Positions 1 through 10,022 of a stretch of 64,000 bases of DNA are shown here, piece by piece; positions within the stretch are counted from its first letter, which is position 1, and each line of letters starts with the position of its first letter. The translations under genes and the position numbers were made by a program. The stretch comes from Aurantiochytrium sp. KH105 (Eukaryota > Sar > Bigyra > Thraustochytrida > Thraustochytriidae). A model generated the notes under the pieces. That model did not search any database. It worked only from the letters and a program-made list of their open reading frames with translations, and was not told the origin of the DNA. The stretch spans positions 59,814-123,813 of the forward strand of contig BGKB01000009.1 in assembly GCA_003116975.1 (NCBI GenBank). Direction: 5' to 3'.

Positions 1-2402
1 CTTATAGTATTGCAAAGGCACTAGCCCAACTCCACGAGATTCAATACATTCACGGCGACGTTAAACCGCGGAATGTAGTGCGCATGGAGGCATCCTCATC
101 GCCAACTTTTAGAACCTCTGGTTCTGGCGGCCTCGTACTCATCAAGGAAGAGAAACACCCATCACGTCAAGGGAAAGCAGAATTGGTGTTGGGAGAGGGA
201 TCACCTGAAGAAAAAGCGGAATGGCTATTGATCGACCTGGACGCTTCGGTCTCAATGGATGGTAAAGTCAGTGAAAAGGCCAGCACTGGCTATGTGTCTC
301 CAGAGCTTGCCAAGTGGCATTTTCGTGAGAATAAGAAAAAAGAACTCGCCCCAGATGCCTCGCCTGCAATCGATGTGTGGGGCTTTGGAGTTCTGCTCTA
401 CCAGATGTTAACGGGGACGAAACTTTTCATGATAGACGAGTCAAATGATAATCTCGTGAGCAGCCGTGACAAGGTGGAGCTCATGAACTGGATAGGCTTG
501 GATGCTGAGCGGCTCTCGCGTATATACAAAAGAGGAGAATCTTCGGATGGTGAAGAAGGCGCCGATGCCAAAGGAGAGGGCCTCGATGGAGAAGATTATG
601 AGATCGAGGCGGCTAAAGACGCGGTGCGTATGTGTCTTCAGCGCGAGCCTGGCGCACGGATTTCTTTTGAGGGATTGTTAAATGATCATCCGTTTTTCCA
701 AGAGTTTCAGACAGATAAAAAAAGTGGTGACAGCGAGGCGGACTCCACAGTCGTATATGACAGCCAAGATTCCAGAAGTAGTCGAGCCCCTCGAAAAAGA
801 ATGTCCGCAATGTCTCGTGTGAAGATAAGCATCATGGAAGCACACGATAAAATTACTGGAAGAGGCGCAACTGAAGGGGAAACGAGATTGATCCAATCCG
901 ACTTCTTCAAACGAAGTTCGCAGAGACTCGTCGAGCATGGACGTTTGAGTCTTTACAGACGAACGGCCAAGTGGTTCAATTTCAAGAACAGAAATAGCTT
1001 GAAGAAGAAAGATCGTAAACTGCGAAAGGATCACCGTGAGGAGCTGATCGAGCTGCGATCATATCATTTTTTCCTCTCGCACGCCCAAGCTGAAGCTGCG
1101 GGAATTGTCAAGGATCTCGCATTTGGCCTGGAGCGACACCAGATGCGAGCGTGGATTGATATGAATGCGACTGAAATTACTCCTCTCGCGATGCGTCATG
1201 GAATTGCTGACTCGCAATATTTCATTATGGTGCTCACCGCCAGCGCGCTCTTTCGTCCATTCTGTCTTGCGGAACTGTACACGGCAATGCACCTCTTCGA
1301 GGAGCAAGGTCTCTATTACAAGGATCGCATCATGTTTGTCGCGGAATGTGATTCTCGGTTTCAGCCTTGGGACCCAAGCCATGTGCCGATCCTGGCCTCA
1401 TTTCACCATGGATCAGAAATTTCCGAAGACCCTTTTCCGAGTTTTTGCGATGAGTTGGAAAGTCTGCCCTCCGGGCACTCTTTTGTTGAGGTCTTGAAAA
1501 GAGCTGCGGAGAACGCCCGCAGCCTCGAGGACAAAGAAGACTCTTTCTTGGATCAAGTGCGCCAAATTATGGAAGAAGCCAAAGAAGCAGGCAGCGCTTC
1601 TGTCTCAGCGGACAACGGGATCAAAGAAAACCTCGACCTAATGGTTGGATTGGAAAATCTTGGGTTAGATTCCGTTCATGTTCTGACCACGGTGAGAAGT
1701 GCGCTGAGCGAATGCATGAAAATTCCTTATCGACGTCGAAAGTTCGAAGAGGATGCGATGCTTGGACGCATAGCAAAGTTCGGAGGTTACGAGCATCATC
1801 GCCAGGATGACGAAGTCGTTTGCAAGCATAATAAGCAAACCTTGCATGTTGCGGTTGTCGGGCGCAAGGAATCTCAAATCGAGAAAGAGTTGCGCAACAT
1901 GCTAACAAATGAAGGGGTGAGAACCTGTGATTCTTCTCAGGCCCACGTACTTATTGTGGTTTTGGAGTATGGCTGCCACCAAAGCGTAAAGGATGCATGG
2001 GGAGAGATGAGGAAGGTTCGTAAAAGCAAAGAAAATAGTAAAACAGAGGAGACAAGGATGCCGATTCTCACGGTCGCGGCTGATCATGATTGGGATTTTT
2101 CATCAGATTTCAAACCTTTTATTCAAGACGAAGAATTAGTATCGTCGCTAACATTTTCTGAGGCGGTGATATGGCGAGACGTAGATTTCATTCAGAAGAG
2201 CAAACGATATGACAGTCACGAGAGCGAACGGGGAGCTGAACAAGAAGTGGATATAGAAAAACAAGAAGAGCGTCTCAAGAATTTAAAGACGGAGAAAGCG
2301 CTCCGAAAATGTTCTGGGTACGATAGTGAACACGAAAAGGAGGCTCTTATCCGAGAAATTTGCCAGCGTGTCAGGGCGCTGTACAAACCTGAAAACGGTT
2401 GA
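1..2402 (+). CDS. Protein kinase-TIR domain fusion protein, 5'-truncated by the window edge
   Basis: The reading frame is open from the first bases (frame starting at base 3), so the gene begins upstream. The visible part starts in the kinase catalytic loop, HGDVKPRN (about bases 45-68). It continues with DLD in the place of DFG, an STGYVSPE activation-segment end and AIDVWGFGVLLYQ (subdomain IX). A basic linker leads to a TIR domain (about bases 1063-1390): YHFFLSHAQ, then RPFCLAEL, whose Glu sits where the catalytic Glu of NADase TIRs lies. The C-terminal third contains a further alpha/beta-looking region (VAVVG, HVLIVVLE, AVIWRD) also present in the paralogue at 43962-47114. HGD replaces HRD, but the catalytic Asp, Lys and Asn remain. 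Likely a cytosolic signalling protein; substrate unknown. The kinase and TIR assignments are secure; NADase activity is inference. Ends at TGA 2400-2402. Confidence 0.85.
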   Translation, partial: YSIAKALAQLHEIQYIHGDVKPRNVVRMEASSSPTFRTSGSGGLVLIKEEKHPSRQGKAELVLGEGSPEEKAEWLLIDLDASVSMDGKVSEKASTGYVSPELAKWHFRENKKKELAPDASPAIDVWGFGVLLYQMLTGTKLFMIDESNDNLVSSRDKVELMNWIGLDAERLSRIYKRGESSDGEEGADAKGEGLDGEDYEIEAAKDAVRMCLQREPGARISFEGLLNDHPFFQEFQTDKKSGDSEADSTVVYDSQDSRSSRAPRKRMSAMSRVKISIMEAHDKITGRGATEGETRLIQSDFFKRSSQRLVEHGRLSLYRRTAKWFNFKNRNSLKKKDRKLRKDHREELIELRSYHFFLSHAQAEAAGIVKDLAFGLERHQMRAWIDMNATEITPLAMRHGIADSQYFIMVLTASALFRPFCLAELYTAMHLFEEQGLYYKDRIMFVAECDSRFQPWDPSHVPILASFHHGSEISEDPFPSFCDELESLPSGHSFVEVLKRAAENARSLEDKEDSFLDQVRQIMEEAKEAGSASVSADNGIKENLDLMVGLENLGLDSVHVLTTVRSALSECMKIPYRRRKFEEDAMLGRIAKFGGYEHHRQDDEVVCKHNKQTLHVAVVGRKESQIEKELRNMLTNEGVRTCDSSQAHVLIVVLEYGCHQSVKDAWGEMRKVRKSKENSKTEETRMPILTVAADHDWDFSSDFKPFIQDEELVSSLTFSEAVIWRDVDFIQKSKRYDSHESERGAEQEVDIEKQEERLKNLKTEKALRKCSGYDSEHEKEALIREICQRVRALYKPENG

Positions 2403-3922
2403 GGTACTCATGGATTCTCCAATTGGTAATGTGAGCTCAATCTGTCATTTTCTTTTGTATTTTCGACGTCTCTACCTTTACAATGACCAAAATCTAACAC
2501 CAACTGTAAACCAGCTGTTTTTCTTTCGAAAATTGACGACCTCTGCTGGGTGAAGAAGGCCTCGAGGCCTTTCTTCATCCCAAACAAAGCAAAAGTGCAG
2601 TCATGGCGTTCTTTCATTCTTGTTTTTTTTTTTTCCTTGAAAAGGGGTTGCGAAAACGTCGCTGACACCGAAGTTGTGAAATCAAGCTCGCATCTTTGCA
2701 AACGGTCTTTGTTCATTGGCCCTACGAGTTCATGCAGTCGTGCGGTCTGCCACGAGCTACAACGAGAATCAGAGGGTGGATGCAAAGATGTCCTGTTACA
2801 AACAAAAAACAATAATAATGAAAAAGACGGGCGATGCGCTCAGGGCGTTTGCAGGAAAATAGCCGGATAAAATGTACTTTGCAAAAAAACCACCATTCTA
2901 TACCAATACTATACATGCCCTTTTGTGCGTCTACTGTGTGGCGGGGTATATACATGATTGCTACTCTCCGACGGGTGTGTGGTGCGCACATTCTCCTGCG
3001 CTCAGCTGCAGCATTGTCGGCGCTGCTGCTGGCAGGCCAAGCATACCCGGCGTCTCCCTCTCTCTCTCACTCTCTTTCTCTTCATAGTAGCGAGTGGTGG
3101 CGGCCGCGCCGCCACTTCCGTGGCAAAGGTGCGACTGCTCGCCGCCTTTGTGTGTACGTAAAGACGACCAAGGCTCGTGCCCGTGGCGTCCTTCCCGCGC
3201 CACAGCCGCTCGCGCGGCTCTGGTCGCGGCAACCGTCGTGGCCCTCGCAGCGCCTCGCGACGCAGCCTGCGAGCCGCAAACCTCCCCGAGTGCTCAAGAC
3301 ACGGACGGCCTCGGGCTTGGCCTCGGCCCCGACGAAAGGTGGTAGCGGAGCCCGAGCAGCCAGAAACAAGCAGAGCTCGCAAGAACAGGAACCCGAAGGT
3401 CGAAAAGAGCCCGAGCGGCGTCTCGTCTCCTCGCTTCCCCTCTCGGCGCGAAGCCTTTCGCCGCAAGCAAACGTCACCGTCGCCCTCAGCGTCTGCGCGA
3501 GCCTCGGCAGAAGCGGCGGCGGCAGCGTCGGGCGGCTGCGAGGCGGTCCGTCCTGCGCAGCTTTATCGTCACCATCATCATCCATCATCATCGTCGTCAT
3601 AATCGTCGGTCGCGCAGATCGGAAACGAGGGCACGCAACGCGAGCGCGCGTCGGTCGCGCGTGCGCGTGCGCGGAGCGGGCGGGCGGGCGCGGCGAGGGC
3701 GCGCGGCGGGCGCGGGCGGCGCGGAGGCGCGGGCGCGCGCACGCGCGGGGAGCCGCGGGCGCGAAGGCGAGCATGGCGCGCATGGCGGAGATGGCCGACA
3801 TCAGCAGGCCAGGACTCGCCGCCGCGCGGAGGAGACCCCGCGCGAGGACGCCGCCGCCGACGCCGCCGCGCGCGGGGAGGGCGCGCGCGGGCGGCGCGGC
3901 GCGGAGAAACCCCGAGCGGGAA
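2403..3922. other. Spacer and GC-rich leader upstream of receptor 1
   Basis: No supported gene. The left half is AT-richer and holds a T-run near 2623. From about 3090 the sequence becomes very GC-rich and low in complexity. The receptor frame stays open leftwards to 2834, but this extension is Arg/Ala/Pro-rich and has no match in the paralogous receptor, so I treat it as leader. Confidence 0.5.
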
Positions 3923-6900
3923 ATGCGGAGGAGGCCGGCGCCGGCCAGGAGAAGGAGGAAGGCGAGGGGCGGAGGCGACCGCCGCACGGGCCGCGCCTGG
4001 GCTGCCGCGGTGGCGGCGCTCGTCACGGCCCTCGCCGCACTCGCGCTCGTCGGGGAGGCGGGCTTGGCGCAGGCCTTGCAGCCTGCCCGACGAGCGGCGC
4101 AAGACTCGAACAGCAGTATCAAGGTGACGCTGCAACTCCTGAGCGGCCTGTCGACGTACGACGAGGGCGAACGCACGTGGCTCGGGAGACTGAGCACCAC
4201 CAAGGCAGCGGCGGCGATCATTGCCGCGCAACACTGCCAAGAGAGAAACGGGACGGTGGTGGAGGAACTGAGCCGCAGCACGGGCATGGAGGGCTGCGAC
4301 AATCTCGAATTCGCCGTCACCAGCTGGGACACGCGGAGTATTCAGTCCGTGGCCGTCAAGTCGTACCTTGCCGGCAACTCGCAGTCGTCGGACCCAACGA
4401 ACTTTGTGATTGGCACCTCGCGCTCGCTGACGTCGCTTCCGGTATCGATTCTCGCCAATGTAAACAAGATTCCCATCATTTCCTACTGGGCAACCTCTCC
4501 GGACTTTGACGATAATAGCATTCACGAGCAGTTTTTGCGCACTATTCCGTCTGATAGTGCAACGGCCGCGGCGCTGGCCGAGCTCTTCCAAGAATACAAC
4601 CTTGCCCATGCAGGCATGCTCTATGTAGACGACACGTACGGCGATGGTTTCCGCGAGTCGCTGCTCGTCGAGACCAACGACCGTGATATTACTCTCGAAG
4701 CCTTTTCATATCGAGAGGGCGACTCGCTGTCGATCAAAAATGCCATCAACGGTCTGGCAAGCACCCAACTCAACGTCATTTTTGTTGTTGCCTTCATGGC
4801 AGACTTTCCCGCCATTATGGACTACTTTGAGGCGCGAGGCATGACGGGTCGCGGGACGCTTTTTATATTCAGCGACGCCATTGGTGCCGATGAACTCACG
4901 CAGGTGGTGCAAGCTTACCCGCGTCTTGCTTCAATTCTCAATGCGACACAGGTGGTCCAGGCCGTGAGCGGCGACGACAGGAACCCGGTATTCGATCGAT
5001 TACGGGCCAACTGGCCTTCCTATGTTCGCTATGCGGATCTCATCAACGAGCTTTTGCCAGGGGGCGCCAACTTTTCCGATCCAACTCTCGAACTCGACGA
5101 TGATCTCACCGGCGACAATCTGACGCTTTCGATTGGGGAAGATCTCTTTACAGATTCGAGCGTTGTGGAAAGCTTCATCTACGACACGGCGTTTGCCTAC
5201 GATGCAGTGGTTTCAGCGTGCCGCGCTGCCTGCATGTCGTATGGGAACGCTGGCTTTCCGCCCATTGTCGATGAACCGGGCGAGATCACCTTTGATGGCG
5301 AGGACAAGCGACCGACGTGGCTGCAAGGCGATGCCCTTGTGGACACAATGCGCAACACGTCGAGTTTTCCCTTTGCTGGCGCATCGGGAACTGTAACTTT
5401 TGATTCGACGACGGGTTCGCGTGTCCCGGGCACGGCATATTTCAAGCTGCGAAGCGTCGTGATCGACCCAGAGAGTCTCGTGGTTGACGTAAAGAGTGTC
5501 GGCGACTGGGACAGTGGCTGGACGCTCGAGGATGGCATTTATTTCCCACCGGGCGACACGCAGACAGTGCCGCTGCAGACGGATTTGCCCCCGGAGGACC
5601 TGAATCTTATTAGCACGGGGCTTCGCAACATGGCATTTGCAATGGTGGGCCTCGTCTTTGCCCTTTGCTTGTTCCTGGGCATTTGGGTGTGGATAAAGCG
5701 GGACACGCGGGTGGTCCGCAAGGCGCAGCCCGAGTTTCTCTTGTATTTTCTTCTTGGCATTTGCATGGCCGTGAGTAGCCTCGCTGCCTTTGCGTATCCG
5801 GAGTCGAGCGTCATGGGCGATCGCCAAGCTTCTGCGGCCTGCAATGTCTTTCTGTGGCTTTTGAGTATTGGTACAACCGTCACGGCGTCGGCCATTATTC
5901 TCAAGCTCTACCGCATCATGCGTATATTTCACAATCCGAGCCTGCGCTCCTTACTAATCAGGGCAGCTTCCCTGCTCAAGATCATGGCCACCTTGCTGGC
6001 CATCAATGTGATTTTCCTACTCGTGCCCACGATCGTGGATCCGGTCTCTTGGCAACGCATTGTCGTTGCCGAAGACGAGTTTGGGAATCCGACAGCAAGT
6101 TATGGCACGTGTTACTTTTCCGGTTCTACCACGGTCAAAGTTTGTTTTGGTCTGTTGCTCGCGTTTCACGCCAGTCTTTATGTGGTTGGCGCCGCAATTG
6201 CGTACAAGGTGCGAGACATTGATAGCTCGTTCCAAGAGGGCAAGACCTTGGCTGTGGCTGTAGTGTGGCAGTTTCAATTGTATCTCATTACGGCACCGAT
6301 CGTGCTGGCTGTGAGCGCGACCGAGACCGAGATCAAGTTTCTCATCATCTGTCTTGCCATTTTTCTGGCCAACGTCTTTGCTGCGCTCTTTGTCATGGGA
6401 CCCAAGGTTCATGCTGTGCGCTATGGCCTGTCGGAGGATCCTACACAGTCGGATCGTCGTCAGGCCTTTCATCGGGGTCACAAGCCGCTCAATCGCGGAG
6501 ACAAAGAAAGTAGTGCGCCGTCCAACGCCAGTCCGCCGGGGCCTGGTTCAAGCTCGGCGCCCTCGCCCCGGCCTCCTCATTCCCCTCGTGCCGCTGCCTT
6601 TGACGATGATGAACTTGATTCTGTCGATGAAGAAGCCGCCAAGCTTGGGTTGAATCCTCTTTCCGAGGCCACTGTTCGACTGAGAGTGCGCTCTTCGGGG
6701 CTCTTTGATAGTATTGAGCAGGAGGATGCCCTGGCCTATCAGCCGCCTTCGCCTCGGCAGCAAGTCCCTGTCGCGAGCATGAACGCTCAGCCCCTTTCGA
6801 ATGGCAATCATGAGGTTTCTTTACCGCCACAACCAACGGCGACACCGTCCGCAACAGCAACCGCAGCACAGGCACAAGCTGTGGCATTGCCTCCGGTCGC

Positions 6901-7084
6901 GGCTTTGGCAGCAGCATCTTCCAATGGTACGGCAGCGACCACGAAAAACGATGCTGTAGCATGGGCTCCGCGCCCCGGCGCGGAGGGCGACGCGTCCTCG
7001 ACGCAAGAATCGCCATCCGCGAAGCACCACGACGAACGATGGCCTAGTTCTGGGTCCTCCGAGGCCCAGATCAATGTAGCATAG
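3923..7084 (+). CDS. GABA-B-like class C G-protein-coupled receptor (receptor 1)
   Basis: About 1053 residues from the ATG at 3923. The order is a basic N-terminus, a hydrophobic signal sequence (about residues 24-50), an ANF/periplasmic-binding-type ligand domain (about 67-540), seven membrane helices (about 569-835) and a disordered Ser/Pro/Ala-rich cytoplasmic tail. Landmarks include TKAAAAIIAAQHCQERNG, VIGTSRSLTSLP and IPIISYWA in the ectodomain, and KAQPEFLLYFLLG and LKLYRIMRIFHNPSLR in the 7TM part, where GABA-B receptors have their helix 2 start and helix 3 end. It is probably a plasma-membrane receptor for a small ligand. The start was chosen because it gives the same MR-plus-basic, signal-peptide layout as receptor 2. 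An in-frame ATG at 3773 is an alternative, and the frame is open back to 2834. The ligand cannot be told from sequence. Confidence 0.88.
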   Translation: MRRRPAPARRRRKARGGGDRRTGRAWAAAVAALVTALAALALVGEAGLAQALQPARRAAQDSNSSIKVTLQLLSGLSTYDEGERTWLGRLSTTKAAAAIIAAQHCQERNGTVVEELSRSTGMEGCDNLEFAVTSWDTRSIQSVAVKSYLAGNSQSSDPTNFVIGTSRSLTSLPVSILANVNKIPIISYWATSPDFDDNSIHEQFLRTIPSDSATAAALAELFQEYNLAHAGMLYVDDTYGDGFRESLLVETNDRDITLEAFSYREGDSLSIKNAINGLASTQLNVIFVVAFMADFPAIMDYFEARGMTGRGTLFIFSDAIGADELTQVVQAYPRLASILNATQVVQAVSGDDRNPVFDRLRANWPSYVRYADLINELLPGGANFSDPTLELDDDLTGDNLTLSIGEDLFTDSSVVESFIYDTAFAYDAVVSACRAACMSYGNAGFPPIVDEPGEITFDGEDKRPTWLQGDALVDTMRNTSSFPFAGASGTVTFDSTTGSRVPGTAYFKLRSVVIDPESLVVDVKSVGDWDSGWTLEDGIYFPPGDTQTVPLQTDLPPEDLNLISTGLRNMAFAMVGLVFALCLFLGIWVWIKRDTRVVRKAQPEFLLYFLLGICMAVSSLAAFAYPESSVMGDRQASAACNVFLWLLSIGTTVTASAIILKLYRIMRIFHNPSLRSLLIRAASLLKIMATLLAINVIFLLVPTIVDPVSWQRIVVAEDEFGNPTASYGTCYFSGSTTVKVCFGLLLAFHASLYVVGAAIAYKVRDIDSSFQEGKTLAVAVVWQFQLYLITAPIVLAVSATETEIKFLIICLAIFLANVFAALFVMGPKVHAVRYGLSEDPTQSDRRQAFHRGHKPLNRGDKESSAPSNASPPGPGSSSAPSPRPPHSPRAAAFDDDELDSVDEEAAKLGLNPLSEATVRLRVRSSGLFDSIEQEDALAYQPPSPRQQVPVASMNAQPLSNGNHEVSLPPQPTATPSATATAAQAQAVALPPVAALAAASSNGTAATTKNDAVAWAPRPGAEGDASSTQESPSAKHHDERWPSSGSSEAQINVA

Positions 7085-9429
7085 AATTTCCAAAATCAAT
7101 CAGTCAATCAACGAAATGCAACGTTTGCTTCCGTTCCACTTTCTTCCGTATTTCTGCTCCAGCTAGGAAAAGAGCTCGTCATGAGCGACGTGCAGCACGG
7201 AATGGGTTTTGTCGCGTGTCCTTGTAGGTTGTCCGCGCGACGTCCACAAGTGCTTCGAGCTTACTTCTGTCGTCGACAACCATGTTTCTGGCTGGGACTC
7301 AGCAACTAGCAGTTAGCCAGCTGCAACCAGTGCTTTTTCATGCCGCCATCCTTTCACCTCACGCTGCCGCACCTTTCAAGGTTGCTTGCGAATGGTGACA
7401 ATAAGTCCCACGTATCGACCGATGCATCTGCCTGCCGCTGACGACTTCGTCTTTAGCGGAGAATGCACCGAGCAGCTCTTTGAGAAGAAAAAGTGGCAGG
7501 GCGGACGGCCGCCGCGCTGGCCTGCCGTTCTGTTCATCAATCAATCGATCAATCAATCGATCGATCCATCCGTCCATCGCCGTTGTAGTCGCAGTAGCCA
7601 TGGTGGCTGTCGCAGTCGGTTGCGAAATGCGACCTTCGACAAGTTCCGCCTCCGTCCTCCGCCTCCGCGCCGCGCACCGCGTACGCACCTCGTGCACAGT
7701 GCGCGTCGTATGCCGACCGCTCGGCGCTGCCGCTGTCGAGCTGGCACGCCAACCCAGGCTCGGACCCTGCCGTCGAGCCGAGCCTAGCCTGGCCCCGTGC
7801 GGCGCTCTTGCTTTCTCCCGCGGCGAACGCGATGGCGTCAGCCACAGCCAGGGCCGCGGCTGCGGCCTCGGCGTGCGTGCGTGCATTCGTCGGAGTCCTG
7901 GACCGGCCGCGGCTGCGGCGCGTGCATACTCGCTATGCGCAACACTCCACTGCCACTGCCTGCCACTGGCATGTCAAGAAGTACGTCATACATTCCCCAA
8001 GACACGCAATGGCGACGCCTGCGGATGGATGGCCAGGTGACCTCCGACGGCAAGACACCACGGCATCTTGATTTCTTCCGTGCGGTTGGTTGCGGCAACC
8101 AGCCAGACACGACCGCGGGCAAGAGGTCTTGTTCGCTGTAGCTGTTGCTGTTGATCGATCTTGGGACCAAAGAAAAGGAAAGAAAATCTCTGCAGCCGCC
8201 GCCATGCATAAGCTCCGCTCCGCACCCGCACCCGCCCGGCCGGCCACGTGTCTGCGCTGGCCTGGCGGCACAGCTCTGCTTTGCTTCGCTTCCAAAGCTC
8301 GCGGGTCTCGTTCGGGCCAGGACCCTCGAGGCGGGCGCGCGTGGCACAGGTCCTACTTGTGGCCGGGGCGGCGGTCCCGCTCGAGCTTCCTCTTGCACAG
8401 AAACAGCCGCTGCCGCCGTGCTGCAGCCGCGGCTCTGCTCACACCCGCGGCAGCACTGGCAGGTCGCGAGCCATCGACGAGAGCAGTGGGATCGAGCCAT
8501 CGATCGAGCCATCGATCAATCAATCGGTCGATCGAGGACGTGCGTGCGTGCGTGCGTGCGGCCGTGCGGCCGTTCGATGGTCCCGCTAGTCTGCCCTGGC
8601 TGTGTCTTCTGCGGCGGACGACTTCGTCTCCGCGCCATTGAGGTTTGGTTGACGACGGGCAGGCGCGGCAGAAGCCCGACTCCGCCGCGCCTTGGCCCTC
8701 GAGCGGTACGGCTGCCGGCGGCCGCAGTGCAGGCGCGGGGCCTCTCCGGCCGCGCCTCCGCTGCCGCTGCGGGCGGCTCGGTTGCGGTGTTTGTTGCGGT
8801 GGTGATTGTCGTCGTTGTCAACGCGCCATGTCGTCCCTCCTGTCGTTCTGCCGCAAGGCCGAGAGGGGGCGAGCGGCGGCGGCTGCCTGCGCGCGTCCGT
8901 CCGTCAGGCCGGCCGGGGCCTCGCGTGGTTGCGGGGCGCGGCGCTCGCCGCCTCGCCGTCTGCCTCTGCGATTGGCATCAATCAGCCAGCAGCGCCGAGC
9001 TTTTTCAAAATTCAAAATCCTCCTCGCCTACGAAGAACTTTGCGAGCCGCCTTCGGAGTCCGCGCTGCGCCCGTGCTGCGGCCGCTGCTGCTGCTTGCAC
9101 TCGCCTCGCCAGCCCGTCCTCGCGGTCACCCCCGCTCATCTCGAGACGGAATTCGGCGTCGCGTGCATGTAATCTATCTTTCTGCTCCCTCCACGCGACC
9201 TCGCCTCGCTCGCGCAGAGGGAGAGAGAGGAGAGATGCACGTGCACTCAGACCGAGGTGCCCCGCGTCTCCGCGTCCGTCTGTCTGCTGCCAGGGGCCCG
9301 TCTGTCGGTCGCTGCCGCCCGCGGGACGCGTTCGCCTTCGCCTCGCCGTGCTGGGCCCGCGCGGCGAGCGTGACCGCGGCGAGCGCGATCACGTCCCGGA
9401 AATGCGCCGGCAGGAAGGCGGGGAAAGGA

Positions 9430-9464
<35 letters not shown>

Positions 9465-10022
9465 GAGAGGGAGAGGCGCAGAGAGGCGCAGAGGGCCAGA
9501 GAGGGGGACCGCGGCAGAGCACGAACACAGACTATTCGAATTGATCGACTTCCCCGCGCTTTTCTTCCCTGTGCGCCGCCGCGCATTCTGACTTCGACCT
9601 GGTTGACCTGCAAAGTGAGAGCGTGCAGCTGTTGGAGGGAGGGGGGCAGAGGGAGAGAGAGGGGGGGGGAGAGAGAGGGAGGAAAGAATGCAAACAAACT
9701 TTCAAAACCCAAACCACATTCAAACCCGGAGCCTCGCGCAGGACGCGCATACGCTCGCGCGTGCAGGCAGGGAGGGCTCCGTTCGCTTGCTCGCTCGCTT
9801 GCTTGCCTGCCTGCCTGCCTCCGCGGCCGCCGTCAGGCCGCTGCGCGCGTGCAAAACCAAAAGCGCGCCAAACGTGTGCGCGAACGCTCGCGGGGGAGGG
9901 AGACGGACCTGGACTGGACACGCGGCTGATGCGGGATGAGGGAGTCTGCTGCAGCTAATGCCTCGCGGTCAAGCCGCCCGCCACCGCTGCCGTCCTCCGT
10001 TTCCTCCTTCGCCGCACGGGAC
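7085..10022. other. 2.9 kb gene-free spacer between the two receptors
   Basis: I see no supported gene. Open frames here are Arg/Ala/Cys/Pro-rich, overlap in all frames and have no family motif. The spacer holds clustered ATCA/ATCG repeats (7536-7580, 8494-8536), a GACA microsatellite (9431-9464), purine-rich GA runs (9460-9500, 9640-9690) and a CTTG/CCTG run (9786-9826). It presumably includes the promoter of receptor 2. Confidence 0.5.
9431..9464. repeat. (GACA)n microsatellite
   Basis: About eight uninterrupted GACA units, followed by a GA-rich purine tract. The same tetranucleotide recurs at 15769-15800 and 28143-28166. Confidence 0.95.

Noticed and set aside
2834-3922. N-terminal extension of receptor 1, including an alternative signal-like stretch near 2955-3050
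   Set aside because: It would put about 290 low-complexity residues before the real signal peptide and has no counterpart in receptor 2.
3082-4332. 416-codon - strand frame opposite receptor 1
   Set aside because: It is antisense to the receptor signal peptide and ligand domain, and a shadow of GC-rich coding sequence.
8145-9929. 594-codon + strand open frame between the two receptors
   Set aside because: Arg/Ala/Ser/Pro-rich, runs through microsatellites, overlaps equally open frames on both strands and shows no domain.
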